38,210 bases of DNA from Chlamydia trachomatis (GCA_945875745.1 CAMCLJ010000012.1:1-38210); one strand, 5' to 3'. Positions 17,092 to 25,729 are shown, counted from the stretch's first letter. Program-made: numbers and translations. Notes: generated by a model not told the origin, from the letters alone.

Positions 17092-18405
17092 ATGTTAAAG
17101 TATATTGTAAAAAGTCGTTTCCTATGGCCATGGATTGCTGGTCTGCTCATATCCCCTTCTGCTGTTTTTAGCCGTCCTTTAAAGTGTGAGATTTCCGCTC
17201 CATACGCTATTTTAATCAACGCAGATACCGGGCGGATTCTGTATGAAAAAAATGCAAGAGTGCCTACTTGTCCAGCAAGTACTACAAAAATCGGGACAGC
17301 CCTTTATAGCCTCCATCTCAAAGGAGATAGACTTGAAGATAGAGTGATAATCTCTGCTAACGCAGTAGCTACAGTTGCACCTTCTTTGCGGCGGGGAGGG
17401 AAGCACCCTTCTTATCGATTAGAAGTGGGGGGCTCCCATATGAATTTAAAACCTGGCGAATCGATCCCCTTTAACACTCTATTATACGGCTTACTGGTCT
17501 CTTCAAGCAACGATGCTGCCAACGCAATCGCTGAGTATACATCGGGCTCTGTTGCTGAATTTATGCAGGGGATGAATCGATATTTGCGTAGTATAGGTTG
17601 TGAACATACACATTTTCAAAACCCCCATGGATTGCCAGATCCGGATCACGTAACCACAGCGTATGACCTAGCACAAATTGCTCTGTTTGCCATGAAACAT
17701 CCTTTTTTCTCTAATGCAGTCCAGTTAAAGCGATATGTGCGTCCTAAAACTAATAAACAAGAAGAGTCGGTACTTCTTCAGTCTAATGCTCTGTTAAAGC
17801 AAGGTAAGTTTTTTTATCCCTATGCAATTGGTATTAAAACTGGGTATACAGTTGCCGCAGGTAGCAACCTGGTAGCTGCAGCAGAAAACGGGGGTAGAAA
17901 AGTGATTGCGGTAGTTTTAAATTGCACCGATAGTACCCAGAGATATAGATCTTGTATCGATCTATTTGAAGCTGCCTTTAATGAGGTAAAGGTCGAAAGA
18001 AAGTTGTTTTCTAAAGAATATGATTCTTTCTTTTGCATCTTAGACGGAGCCACGTCTCGCCTTGAAGGGGTATTATTGCGAGATATCAGTTTGGAATATT
18101 ATCCATCAGAAGCCTCAGAGCTGTCAGCTACCTGTCATTGGTATAAAAAAGAGCTGCCTATCAAGAAAGGGGATCAAGTGGGTGAAATTCAGGTGATGAA
18201 TGCAAGCGGGAAATGTCTGCTCACAGAAGCTGTTTTAGCGAAGAATCATGTTGAGCCCACCATCTCTTATCAGTTTATGAGCTCTGCTACCGACGTATTA
18301 TTTTTTGTAAAGAAGCATAAGCAATATATAGGCGCTATATTAGGGCTTGCAGTATTGCTCATTAGTTACAGTAGATTTCGGCAGAAGGGTAAAATTACAG
18401 GATGA
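17092..18405 (+). CDS. dacF: D-alanyl-D-alanine carboxypeptidase, S11 family
   Basis: A 437-residue penicillin-binding protein that trims the terminal D-Ala of peptidoglycan stem peptides in the periplasm. The three active-site motifs are present: SxxK (STTK, Ser63-Lys66), SxN (Ser138-Asn140) and KTG (Lys248-Gly250). A signal sequence occupies about 1-29. A beta-rich C-terminal domain follows (about 290-390), and a hydrophobic helix at about 412-426 (YIGAILGLAVLLIS) with a basic tail anchors the protein, in place of the amphipathic helix of PBP5. Chlamydiae make a transient division-site peptidoglycan, in which such an enzyme takes part. Its last 11 bases overlap the convergent rsmA gene. The start has no strong ribosome binding site. 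Confidence 0.93.
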   Translation: MLKYIVKSRFLWPWIAGLLISPSAVFSRPLKCEISAPYAILINADTGRILYEKNARVPTCPASTTKIGTALYSLHLKGDRLEDRVIISANAVATVAPSLRRGGKHPSYRLEVGGSHMNLKPGESIPFNTLLYGLLVSSSNDAANAIAEYTSGSVAEFMQGMNRYLRSIGCEHTHFQNPHGLPDPDHVTTAYDLAQIALFAMKHPFFSNAVQLKRYVRPKTNKQEESVLLQSNALLKQGKFFYPYAIGIKTGYTVAAGSNLVAAAENGGRKVIAVVLNCTDSTQRYRSCIDLFEAAFNEVKVERKLFSKEYDSFFCILDGATSRLEGVLLRDISLEYYPSEASELSATCHWYKKELPIKKGDQVGEIQVMNASGKCLLTEAVLAKNHVEPTISYQFMSSATDVLFFVKKHKQYIGAILGLAVLLISYSRFRQKGKITG

Positions 18406-19237
18406 GTTGCTTATGTAACTGAATAAAATGATCTCGTGATAGCTCTTCAGGTCTTGCAAACGGATTGAGGCCTATGGAATTTAAGGCCAGTTCAATTTTT
18501 TTAGATGGATACAAATCCTTTAAAGAACTTTTTAGCATTTTACGACGTTTAGAAAATGCACTTCTTATCATAGTAAATAAAACCTCTTGTTTTTCAACGA
18601 GGGGTTTATCCACCAGATGGAACTGGACTACTGCCGATTGAACCGATGGTTTCGGATAAAAACAAGTAGGTTCTACCGTAAAGCTGTATTTAACACTGCC
18701 GAAATGTTCTATATATACGGTGAAGCTGCTGTACTCTTTGGTTCCTTTAGACGCAATAAATCGAAGGGCTACCTCTTTTTGGACCATCAGAGTCATTGTT
18801 TCAATATATTTGTTTTTAGGTAAAAGGGTGCTAATAATCGGTGTAGTAATATGGTAGGGTAGATTTGCCACTACTTTAATTTTCCCCCCATCGATCAAGT
18901 GGGTATGAAAAAACGTTTCAATCGAAAAGTCTAGCACATCTGCTTCAATAACTGTAAGCCTTTGATCTTCTGTTTGAAGTCTATGAAGGGCTTTGGCTAA
19001 AAGAGGATCTTTTTCTATAGCTACTACATGAGCTCCACGTAACAGCAGCTCTTGCGTTAGAGCGCCCGGACCTGGACCGATTTCAAGCACAGTATCTCCC
19101 TTTTGTACTTGAGCTGTTGCAACGATTTTTCTAATGATGTTGCCATCGATTAAAAAATTTTGAGATGATTGTTTTTTAGCTCGTAAGCCATGGGATTCTA
19201 AAAACTCGTGTAATACTGATGGTGTGCTAATCGTCAT
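18395..19237 (-). CDS. rsmA: 16S rRNA adenine dimethyltransferase
   Basis: A 280-residue class I methyltransferase (KsgA) that dimethylates the two adjacent adenines (A1518/A1519 in E. coli numbering) in the 3' end of 16S rRNA during small-subunit maturation. It shows QNFLID at 26-31, the SAM-binding LEIGPGPGALT at 51-61, IEKD at 74-77 and the catalytic NLPY at 125-128. The C-terminal helical domain is of normal size. The start codon overlaps the stop of the SurA-like gene by one base (TAATG), so the two are coupled. In C. trachomatis the gene (CT354, from memory) lies elsewhere, so this pairing next to dacF is a lineage-specific arrangement. Confidence 0.96.
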   Translation of the reverse strand: MTISTPSVLHEFLESHGLRAKKQSSQNFLIDGNIIRKIVATAQVQKGDTVLEIGPGPGALTQELLLRGAHVVAIEKDPLLAKALHRLQTEDQRLTVIEADVLDFSIETFFHTHLIDGGKIKVVANLPYHITTPIISTLLPKNKYIETMTLMVQKEVALRFIASKGTKEYSSFTVYIEHFGSVKYSFTVEPTCFYPKPSVQSAVVQFHLVDKPLVEKQEVLFTMIRSAFSKRRKMLKSSLKDLYPSKKIELALNSIGLNPFARPEELSRDHFIQLHKQLIL

Positions 19238-20295
19238 TATTTTAATACAAAGGGTTGAAAATCGGCTGGTATATTTTCTTGGATAGCTTGGGAATCATAT
19301 CCAAACTTCTCTCGAATTTTTTCCAGATATAATTTGGATTCTTTTCCAGCTGCTAGATTGAGGAGCTCTTCCCTTAGTTTCTCAGATACTTTAGAGAACG
19401 GAAGAGGAGGGATTTTATCGTGGTTTTTCAGGTGAAAAATTCGATAAACAATACTTTGATCGGCTCTGCTGACTTGTCGAATCGGTTCACTAATAGAGTT
19501 TACAACAAGGCTTAAAAGACCTTGTTTGTGCGCGTCAGAGATAGTCTTTGTATCGGTTTTAAATTCCTCCGATAAACTGATAGAAAGATCAGACTCGGGG
19601 CCGCATTCCTCTTTAAGTTCTTGAACTAATTCTTGAAAGGACCTGCCCGCTGTTTTCAGCAAGCCGTGTGTTTTTTCGGCAAATAGTTTGCCGGCCTCTT
19701 CATTTTTAGTTCTAATCGAAACTACTTCATATACCCATTCTTCTTTTTCAGGGTTTTTTATTAGATAGCTCTGGTATGCCTGTTTGATATCTTGGGGATT
19801 AACAGCCTGCATGGCTTTAGAATTAATTCGGTACCATGTCATTTTATCTGCGATGATATCTGTATGAACCATTTTTCGAGCTTCTTCGTATGACATCTGG
19901 AGTTGATCTAAGGACGCCATAATATTGGGCCCAAATCTCTCTATTACGGCTTCTCTTACTTCAGAATCAGATACTTTCAATTCTAGTTTTTCAGCGTCTT
20001 GCAGCATGAGTTCATTATCGATCATTTGTATTAGTGTGGAGCGCCACTGGGAACTGAAATATTGATGTCTAGCAGGAAGAGAGCTGGCGTACTCTGGATA
20101 ATAACGATTTAAAAACACTTCCATTTTTTTCATCACATCAAGAACGGAGATTGTCTTTTCATTTACCTTTGCTAAAATTCGGTTATTTACAATTAGATGT
20201 TGATGAACGGGCATATTTGGCATATTCAAATTTGAGGGTATATCTGAGAAGATCGTAGAGATCGTTAGAGTAGCTAGAATAGAAAAGAGTCTCAT
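19237..20295 (-). CDS. SurA-like periplasmic chaperone
   Basis: A 352-residue protein with a signal peptide-like start (MRLFSILATLTISTIFS). Residues 37-160 match the SurA N-terminal chaperone domain (RILAKVNEKTISVLDVMKKM, LIQMIDNELMLQDAEKL, VSDSEVREAVIERFG). Residues 185-290 occupy the place of a parvulin (PPIC) domain, but the usual active-site signature is not recognisable, so it is probably a chaperone without isomerase activity. The C-terminal helix (SEKLREELLNLAAGKESK) corresponds to the segment that rejoins the core in SurA. It should escort outer-membrane proteins in the periplasm. AAGGA precedes the start. It is directly coupled to rsmA; in E. coli too surA lies upstream of ksgA. Confidence 0.8.
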   Translation of the reverse strand: MRLFSILATLTISTIFSDIPSNLNMPNMPVHQHLIVNNRILAKVNEKTISVLDVMKKMEVFLNRYYPEYASSLPARHQYFSSQWRSTLIQMIDNELMLQDAEKLELKVSDSEVREAVIERFGPNIMASLDQLQMSYEEARKMVHTDIIADKMTWYRINSKAMQAVNPQDIKQAYQSYLIKNPEKEEWVYEVVSIRTKNEEAGKLFAEKTHGLLKTAGRSFQELVQELKEECGPESDLSISLSEEFKTDTKTISDAHKQGLLSLVVNSISEPIRQVSRADQSIVYRIFHLKNHDKIPPLPFSKVSEKLREELLNLAAGKESKLYLEKIREKFGYDSQAIQENIPADFQPFVLK

Positions 20296-20324
20296 ATATA
20301 ATTCCTTAGGTCGACTTAAATCTC

Positions 20325-20355
20325 ATAGTAATTATTAGATATTTATTTTAGTCAA
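20325..20355 (-). promoter_or_regulatory. Candidate promoter of the surA-like/rsmA pair
   Basis: On the minus strand, TTGACT (20355-20350) is followed after 19 bases by TACTAT (20330-20325), about 30 bases before the SurA-like start. The spacer is longer than ideal. Read-through from rsmB is also possible. Confidence 0.35.
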
Positions 20356-20378
20356 AATATGGGTCCGATTGCAATCTA

Positions 20379-21521
20379 TTATAAGTTATTTTTCTTTTTT
20401 TCAAAAATAGCACCAAAAAAACCATCCATGCCACCTAGAGTAGGAAATGTTTCAAATGGTGAGCCGACCCGTTCAATAGAATGGGTCTTTAAAAAATAAT
20501 CTGTCTGTTCGGTGTTTTCTTGTGGAAGAATGCTGCATGTAGCATACACAATTTTTCCGCCTGGTTTTACAAATTCTAGGGCCTGTGCAAAAATTGTTCT
20601 CTGCTCTTCCTGTAATTTAGAGATCGTTTGTGGATCAAAGCGCCATTTCATATCTGGATTTCTCCGCAGCGTTCCAGTTCCACTGCAAGGGGCATCTACA
20701 AGCACCCAATCCATGGTGTTTTTTAATCCCTTCTTTTTTGTGTCATCATATTGCAGTATTTGTGCGTTTTGAATTCCCGCTCTTTTTAACCGTTTTTTTG
20801 CTTCTATAAGAGCTGACTGTCTAATATCATGTAAGTAGATCTGTCCCGTGCCGTTTAAGCGACTTGCAAAAGCCAGTGTTTTGCCTCCAGATCCACTGCA
20901 AAAGTCTAATACTTGTTGCCCTGGCTGTGCTTCTACTAAAAAAGCTAGCAACTGACTTCCTTCATCCTGCATTTCAAACAACCCTTCCTTGAACTGTTCC
21001 ATTCCAAAAAAGTTTTCTCTTTTTTTAAACACAATGCCAAGGGGAGAAGTGGCACATGGATAGACTTCGTATTCCCGTTCCCAATCAGTTAATAGAGTTT
21101 GACGATCTGTTTTTAAAGGGTTAATCCGGATGGTTGTAGGAGCTTGTGTATTGCTGATTAGACAGAATTCTTTTACCTTATCTTCTCCGAGGCCCGATTT
21201 AATCAGCTCGTATAGACCTTTAGGGAAGCTGACCCCAACATGAGGGGGCAGTGCTGGATTTTCGTGAGCTGTAGTTGTATCTAACTTTTGAAAGATCTCG
21301 TATCTATGCTCCCATGAACGATCTTTTCCAGAAAGGTAGTCTATGAGGCCGAGCCATCTAAACATCGTATAAATGGTTTCTGCTAAAAAACGTCGATCGT
21401 GTGAGCCAATAGATTTGTTTGATTTAAGATAATTTCGTATGAATAGATCCAAGGGAAGGCTCTGTGTTGAAAACCCCTTTAATAATTTCATAAGATGAAA
21501 ATCTCTAAAGTATTTGCTCAT
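20379..21521 (-). CDS. rsmB: RsmB/NOP2-family RNA (cytosine-5) methyltransferase
   Basis: A 380-residue SAM-dependent m5C methyltransferase of the Fmu/Sun family, expected to modify 16S rRNA (C967 in E. coli). The SAM loop is VLDFCSGSGGKTLAFA (204-219). The two catalytic cysteines are Cys279 in DAPCSGTG and Cys329 in YATCSILPQEN. RRNPDMKW between them is characteristic. It is shorter than E. coli RsmB because the N-terminal NusB-like domain is reduced to about 90 residues. The C. trachomatis equivalent, fmu (CT553, from memory), also lies near dacF. It is the first gene of the leftward rsmB-surA-rsmA run. The exact target base is inferred. Confidence 0.93.
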   Translation of the reverse strand: MSKYFRDFHLMKLLKGFSTQSLPLDLFIRNYLKSNKSIGSHDRRFLAETIYTMFRWLGLIDYLSGKDRSWEHRYEIFQKLDTTTAHENPALPPHVGVSFPKGLYELIKSGLGEDKVKEFCLISNTQAPTTIRINPLKTDRQTLLTDWEREYEVYPCATSPLGIVFKKRENFFGMEQFKEGLFEMQDEGSQLLAFLVEAQPGQQVLDFCSGSGGKTLAFASRLNGTGQIYLHDIRQSALIEAKKRLKRAGIQNAQILQYDDTKKKGLKNTMDWVLVDAPCSGTGTLRRNPDMKWRFDPQTISKLQEEQRTIFAQALEFVKPGGKIVYATCSILPQENTEQTDYFLKTHSIERVGSPFETFPTLGGMDGFFGAIFEKKKNNL

Positions 21522-21889
21522 ACATTCCGTTTTTTAGTAAAATTTTTGTTTTCCAGAGAGCCTAGCCTGGTTTAAGCAACCGCTTGGTTTTTGTTTAAAA
21601 TCTCTGGCTGAATCAGAGGAATTCTACCAAAATATACAATAGAAACAAAGGTGCAACTTTTAATCTGATTTATTTATGAAAAAGATATACCTTAGCTTAA
21701 GGCTTCTTACCAAATATTATTCCTTCAGGATTCATGAAGAACGGGGTTTCAATCTATTTTTTCATGGACAACGGGTGGGTGCGGTTTGATTTATGCAATC
21801 TTTTTTTACTTAGAATCTAATTGTAAGTGATTTTTAGAAAATCATCCTATATATAAAGTGCTTATGTCGTGAGCTAATAGGAGGTGTGT
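21522..21889. other. Divergent intergenic region between rsmB and the DoxX-like gene
   Basis: AT-rich, with several short imperfect hairpins (for example AACC/GGTT near 21579-21590 followed by T residues, and CTCTG/CAGAG at 21602-21618). A perfect 17-bp palindrome lies near the right end. A 37-codon frame at 21676-21789 has no ribosome binding site and was not accepted. Confidence 0.5.
21828..21844. promoter_or_regulatory. 17-bp palindrome, possible operator
   Basis: TGATTTT (21828-21834), spacer TAG, AAAATCA (21838-21844) form a perfect palindrome. It sits just upstream of the -10-like TATATA at 21848-21853 and after TTGTAA at 21821-21826. The position fits a repressor site or simply AT-rich promoter DNA. 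Confidence 0.35.
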
Positions 21890-22357
21890 ATGCAAGCTGT
21901 ATTTTCTTTTTTAGGTCGATTGTGCATAAGTGCAATTTTTATTTTTAGTGGGCTTCAGGATCTGTTAAACTGGAATGCGCAAGAAGAGTATGTCGTTCAT
22001 TCTCTTACAGATTCCTTGAGTGCTGGGGGACTCTATTTTTGGATAATCCCTGTTATTGATTTCGTGTTATCAAATATGACTATTTTTTTTGCTGCCGCGT
22101 TTTTTTTAAAACTCTGTGGAGGAGTTTTTGTCTTATTTAATTGGAATCCCCGTTTGGGCAGTGTTATGTTGCTCCTGTTTTTGATTCCTGTTACTCTACT
22201 TATTCATGATTTTTGGAATAAACCTGATGCCTCTAAAGGGATGGAGATGATTATGTTTTCGAAAAATCTAGGGTTAGTTGGAGGTTTGTTTTTGCTATTA
22301 TCTCAGGGTAGCTCTTCTAAAAAGAAGGAATCTTCAGTAGAGGAAGAAGCAACATAA
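21890..22357 (+). CDS. DoxX-family membrane protein
   Basis: A 155-residue protein with four membrane helices (about 3-18, 42-70, 76-110 with a break, and 125-145) and the DoxX-type opening LGRLCISAIFIFSGLQDLLNW. DoxX proteins are small inner-membrane proteins linked to redox or quinone-associated functions in some bacteria; the substrate here is unknown. A charged tail (SSSKKKESSVEEEAT) ends it. I took ATG 21890 as the start because AGGAGG (21879-21884) lies 5 bases before it; a GTG at 21884 overlaps that site and is unlikely. It lies 22 bases before lnt and is probably cotranscribed with it. Confidence 0.8.
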   Translation: MQAVFSFLGRLCISAIFIFSGLQDLLNWNAQEEYVVHSLTDSLSAGGLYFWIIPVIDFVLSNMTIFFAAAFFLKLCGGVFVLFNWNPRLGSVMLLLFLIPVTLLIHDFWNKPDASKGMEMIMFSKNLGLVGGLFLLLSQGSSSKKKESSVEEEAT

Positions 22358-22379
22358 TTTTTAAATAGATGCATAGCGT

Positions 22380-24035
22380 GTGATCAAGCGGATTTTGTTT
22401 TTTTTGCTCAGTCTCTGTTTTGTTGCCTTTGGGCATCCTGCTTGGATGCCCTTTTTTGGTCCTTTTGCGGGAGCTCTCGGGTACGGATTATTCTGGAGGT
22501 CTTTAGATAGTATCTCACTTTCTAAGGGGCGGTTTTGGGCTGCCACAGGGTGGTTTTTTATCGTGCAGCTGATTCAAATGTCCTGGTTGCCTTCTGTGAA
22601 ATATCAGGGATTCTATATTGTTTCGGTGTATCTTCTCTTAGCTTTAGGATTAGGATTTCAGTTCGGCTGGATTACTCGGTTTGTATTTTTCCGCCGGGCC
22701 CTATCTATTGGTTCGGTTGTGGCGATCGGGGCTTTTGCAACTCTTAATGAGTGGCTTAGGCTGTTTTTTCTGTGTGGTTTTACGTTTAATTTTTCAGGCA
22801 TGGCTCTTACTTGTTATGTTTCTTCGATGCAGTTTGCCTCTATTTTTGGGGTCCTGGGCTTGTCTTATGTAGTGTTTTGTACGAATGCACTTTTTTTGCA
22901 ACTTTGTAGAAATCGTTTTCGTTCAGGAATCGGTGTTTGGTTATCTGTGGCTTTTTTCCCTTACTGTTTTGGTTTTTTTAATTTATTTCTAGGGGAAAGC
23001 CAGGCATATCCTCCCATCTTCTTAAATGTTCTTTTAATTCAGCCAGGATTATCTGTTTCTCAGAAAATTCCCATGAAGCGATTTTTAAGTGATTTTATCC
23101 CTTTAGATACTCAATGGAAAAACTTGTTTTTACTTGCTTGTCCGTATCGAGCACAGAATCTTGATTGGATCATATTTCCAGAATCTGTTGTTTGTTCAAG
23201 TGTCGATGATTATATCTATCCCTTACGGCGAGTCCTTCTGGATTTGAGTTCCTTAGGGGTCAGTTTAAGGGGTGGCCTACCTCCTTTAGTTGCCCCTTAC
23301 GCTGAAGAGAGAAGCGGGGATTGGTTTGTCTCTAACGCCTTTTGGTGTCAGGTTTTATCAAATCATTTAGGGTCCAGGGTTGTTGCGGGTTTTGATCAAA
23401 GAGATAAGGTTTCAAATAAGTGGTATAACGCAGCGTTTTATTTTTCACCCTATTCGAAAGAAATAAAGCGGTATGAAAAGCAGATTTTATTGCCTATTGC
23501 CGAAGCAAGGCCCCCAGGATATTTAAAAAATCTGGCTAAGAGGTACGGTCTGACTGAATTTTTTACTCCTGGATCTTCCCCTTTATTATTTGGTGAAGAG
23601 GTTCAAGCAGGAGTTTCTATTTGTATAGAAGAGACCTTTCCTAAGATTATGAGGAGTGCTCGTATCAAAGGGGCTAAATTTTTTATTAACTTAACTAATG
23701 ACGGTTGGTACCCGAATACAAATTTGCCTTTACAACATTTTTCTCACAGCAGGGTTCGGGCGGTGGAAAATGGTATTTCTTTACTTCGCGCATGTAATAC
23801 AGGCTTTACATGTATTGTGGATTCTAAAGGACGTCTTCTTGCAGGACTGCCTCCTGAATCTTGGAATCATCCACCTGAGCGTGGGGCTTTATTTCGACGA
23901 ATTCAAATTGAGGTAGGAAGTACTTTATACTCGTACTGGGGGGATATAGGGATTCTTATCATTTGTTTTGGAGGGCTTGCTATCTTTGCTATAAAGCAGA
24001 GGCTCTTTCGATTGTATACAAGCAACGTTGCTTAA
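22380..24035 (+). CDS. lnt: Apolipoprotein N-acyltransferase
   Basis: A 551-residue inner-membrane enzyme that adds the third acyl chain to the N-terminal cysteine of lipoproteins. The first 205 residues contain the membrane helices. A periplasmic nitrilase-like domain follows with the catalytic triad Glu268 (IIFPESVV), Lys367 (RYEKQILLP) and Cys415 (VSICIEETF). FINLTNDGWY and RVRAVENGISLLRACNTG are typical of Lnt. A final membrane helix closes the protein. The start is GTG with no obvious ribosome binding site, so coupling to the DoxX-like gene is likely. It corresponds to cutE (CT534) of Chlamydia. The LptE-like lipoprotein of this window is a plausible substrate. Confidence 0.95.
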   Translation: MIKRILFFLLSLCFVAFGHPAWMPFFGPFAGALGYGLFWRSLDSISLSKGRFWAATGWFFIVQLIQMSWLPSVKYQGFYIVSVYLLLALGLGFQFGWITRFVFFRRALSIGSVVAIGAFATLNEWLRLFFLCGFTFNFSGMALTCYVSSMQFASIFGVLGLSYVVFCTNALFLQLCRNRFRSGIGVWLSVAFFPYCFGFFNLFLGESQAYPPIFLNVLLIQPGLSVSQKIPMKRFLSDFIPLDTQWKNLFLLACPYRAQNLDWIIFPESVVCSSVDDYIYPLRRVLLDLSSLGVSLRGGLPPLVAPYAEERSGDWFVSNAFWCQVLSNHLGSRVVAGFDQRDKVSNKWYNAAFYFSPYSKEIKRYEKQILLPIAEARPPGYLKNLAKRYGLTEFFTPGSSPLLFGEEVQAGVSICIEETFPKIMRSARIKGAKFFINLTNDGWYPNTNLPLQHFSHSRVRAVENGISLLRACNTGFTCIVDSKGRLLAGLPPESWNHPPERGALFRRIQIEVGSTLYSYWGDIGILIICFGGLAIFAIKQRLFRLYTSNVA

Positions 24036-24407
24036 TTTTTTAGATTTCGTAATTTCCCTCTTTATTAACCAGAATTGATTCAAAAATATTTTAATTTAAG
24101 TAGTTAGGTTTTTTATCAATCCTCTAGATAAAATAAAGCTTTTTTAATCCAATTAGTTTTTTACTTTAGTATGTCTGAAGTTTTTTTTTGTTATTTTTTG
24201 TTTCCTTCTTCTTGAAATAATTAAGACTCCCTAGTCCTTCCTCCCCGGGGGAGCAGATAAATAGGCTTGCTCAAAATAATCTCTTCTGGCTATCTTATTA
24301 CACAATTTAATGTTGTTACAATTCTTTAATCTTTTAAACTTAGCGCAATCGAGGTGTTTTTGTCATTTCTATGCGATACAGTCGGTTCACAAAGAAAGGC
24401 ATTTCAA
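24036..24407. other. Intergenic region before lpxC
   Basis: AT-rich, with long T runs at about 24182-24212 and a short CTCCCC/GGGGAG symmetry at 24241-24253. TTGCTC (24268-24273) with TATCTT about 18 bases on is a weak promoter candidate for the lpxC-fabZ-lpxA-fmt operon. I see no gene here. Confidence 0.45.
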
Positions 24408-25262
24408 GTGAAGCGCAAGCAGGCTAGTACTTTATCCCGGGAAGTCGTCCGAAAAGGAGTGGGGCTTTTTAGTGGTATGGAAGCTCAGGTGCGTTTTCTT
24501 CCTGCTCCGGCAGGGCATGGAATTGTATTCCAGAGAGTAGATCTAGACGGTAGCCCTCTTTTGCCGGCTCAGCTACAGAATGTCCGCGGTACTCCCCGCT
24601 GTACTATTTTAGGTTCTGGGGACGTTTGTATACAGACTGTTGAACATTTGTTAGCTGCTCTTGCCGCTTTCGGGGTCGATAACTTGTTAGTTCAGTTAAG
24701 CGGGCCAGAAGTCCCTGTATTTGATGGTAGTTCTTTAGCATTTGTTCAGATGATTGAAGAATCTGGATTGGTATTACTCGATGATCACAGCTCTATCTAT
24801 CAATTAAGTCAGCCTATTTATTGGTCGGAAGGGGATGTTCAGATCGTTGCGCTTCCTTCGGAAGAGTATAAGATTAGTTATACCCTTCATTACCCTCAGT
24901 CGCAATTGCTTAGCTCTCAATTTTTTTCTGTACAAGTAAATGATCGACAGTTTAAAAAAGAAATTGCGCCTTGCAGAACTTTCTCTCTATATGAAGAGAT
25001 TCTTCCCTTTATAGACAAGGGGTTGCTAAAAGGTGGTAGTCTCGATAACGCGGTGATTGTTAAAGATGATAAGGTCATGAATCCGGATGGGTTAAGATTT
25101 CCGAATGAAATGGCTCGTCATAAAGCATTGGATATGATCGGAGATTTATCTCTGGTAGGGGTTCCATTTGTGGCGCATGTTATTGCAATCCGCTCCGGGC
25201 ACTATGGGAATAACGCGTTTGCCAAAGAATTGTTACATCACATTCAGCTGGAGATTTCCTGA
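24408..25262 (+). CDS. lpxC: UDP-3-O-acyl-N-acetylglucosamine deacetylase
   Basis: A 284-residue zinc enzyme that catalyses the first committed step of lipid A synthesis in the cytoplasm. The two-lobed fold shows the metal and catalytic residues: His in TVEHLLAALAAFGVDN, His and Asp in RHKALDMIGD, and the catalytic His in SGHYGNN. I chose GTG 24408: AAAGG (24395-24399) lies 8 bases upstream, and the N-terminus (KRKQASTLSREV) and length match chlamydial LpxC. An in-frame GTG at 24354 would add 18 residues with no family counterpart. The stop overlaps the fabZ start by one base (TGATG), as expected for the conserved lpxC-fabZ-lpxA-fmt operon. Confidence 0.96.
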   Translation: MKRKQASTLSREVVRKGVGLFSGMEAQVRFLPAPAGHGIVFQRVDLDGSPLLPAQLQNVRGTPRCTILGSGDVCIQTVEHLLAALAAFGVDNLLVQLSGPEVPVFDGSSLAFVQMIEESGLVLLDDHSSIYQLSQPIYWSEGDVQIVALPSEEYKISYTLHYPQSQLLSSQFFSVQVNDRQFKKEIAPCRTFSLYEEILPFIDKGLLKGGSLDNAVIVKDDKVMNPDGLRFPNEMARHKALDMIGDLSLVGVPFVAHVIAIRSGHYGNNAFAKELLHHIQLEIS

Positions 25263-25729
25263 TGACCCTGCAAACTTTAAGTTCGAGTATTATTTTCAAT
25301 GTGAAGGAAATCGCAAAGATATTGCCTCACAGGTATCCTTTCCTTCTTGTTGATCGAATTGTGTATATGAACCTCGATGAAAATATCATTATTGGACAGA
25401 AAAATTTAACAATGAATGAGCAGTTTTTTCAGGGACATTTTCCTGATGCTCCGATTATGCCAGGGGTATTAATCCTGGAGGCCCTAGCTCAGACCGGTGG
25501 AATTTTAGTTCACCAGAAAGGGTATAATCAGAAAATTGCCGTTCTTTTAAGTGTGAAAAATGCTAAGTTTCGCAGGCCGGTTGTTCCTGGCGATGTCTTG
25601 ATGTTGCATGCCTCGGGTATTCATATTAGTGGCAAGGGCGGGCGCGTTCTTGCTAAAGCCACTGTTAATGATCAGTTAGCCGTCGAAGCGGAAATAGGTT
25701 TTGCTCTTATTGATAAAGAGCAGTTGTAG
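25262..25729 (+). CDS. fabZ: 3-hydroxyacyl-ACP dehydratase
   Basis: A 155-residue hot-dog-fold enzyme that dehydrates 3-hydroxyacyl-ACP in type II fatty acid synthesis. The catalytic His is in ILPHRYPFLLVDRI, and the catalytic Glu is in the helix MPGVLILEALAQTGG after QGHFPDAPI. It shares the 3-hydroxyacyl-ACP pool with LpxA, so its place between lpxC and lpxA sets the split of acyl chains between membrane phospholipid and lipid A. It starts at the ATG overlapping the lpxC stop. Confidence 0.97.
   Translation: MTLQTLSSSIIFNVKEIAKILPHRYPFLLVDRIVYMNLDENIIIGQKNLTMNEQFFQGHFPDAPIMPGVLILEALAQTGGILVHQKGYNQKIAVLLSVKNAKFRRPVVPGDVLMLHASGIHISGKGGRVLAKATVNDQLAVEAEIGFALIDKEQL

Noticed and set aside
21676-21789. 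A 37-codon frame (MKKIYLSLRLL...) before the DoxX-like gene
   Set aside because: No ribosome binding site and no family; too short to support.
24241-24253. CTCCCCGGGGGAG symmetry before lpxC as a hairpin or operator
   Set aside because: A one-base spacer cannot form an RNA loop, and a short GC palindrome alone is weak evidence.
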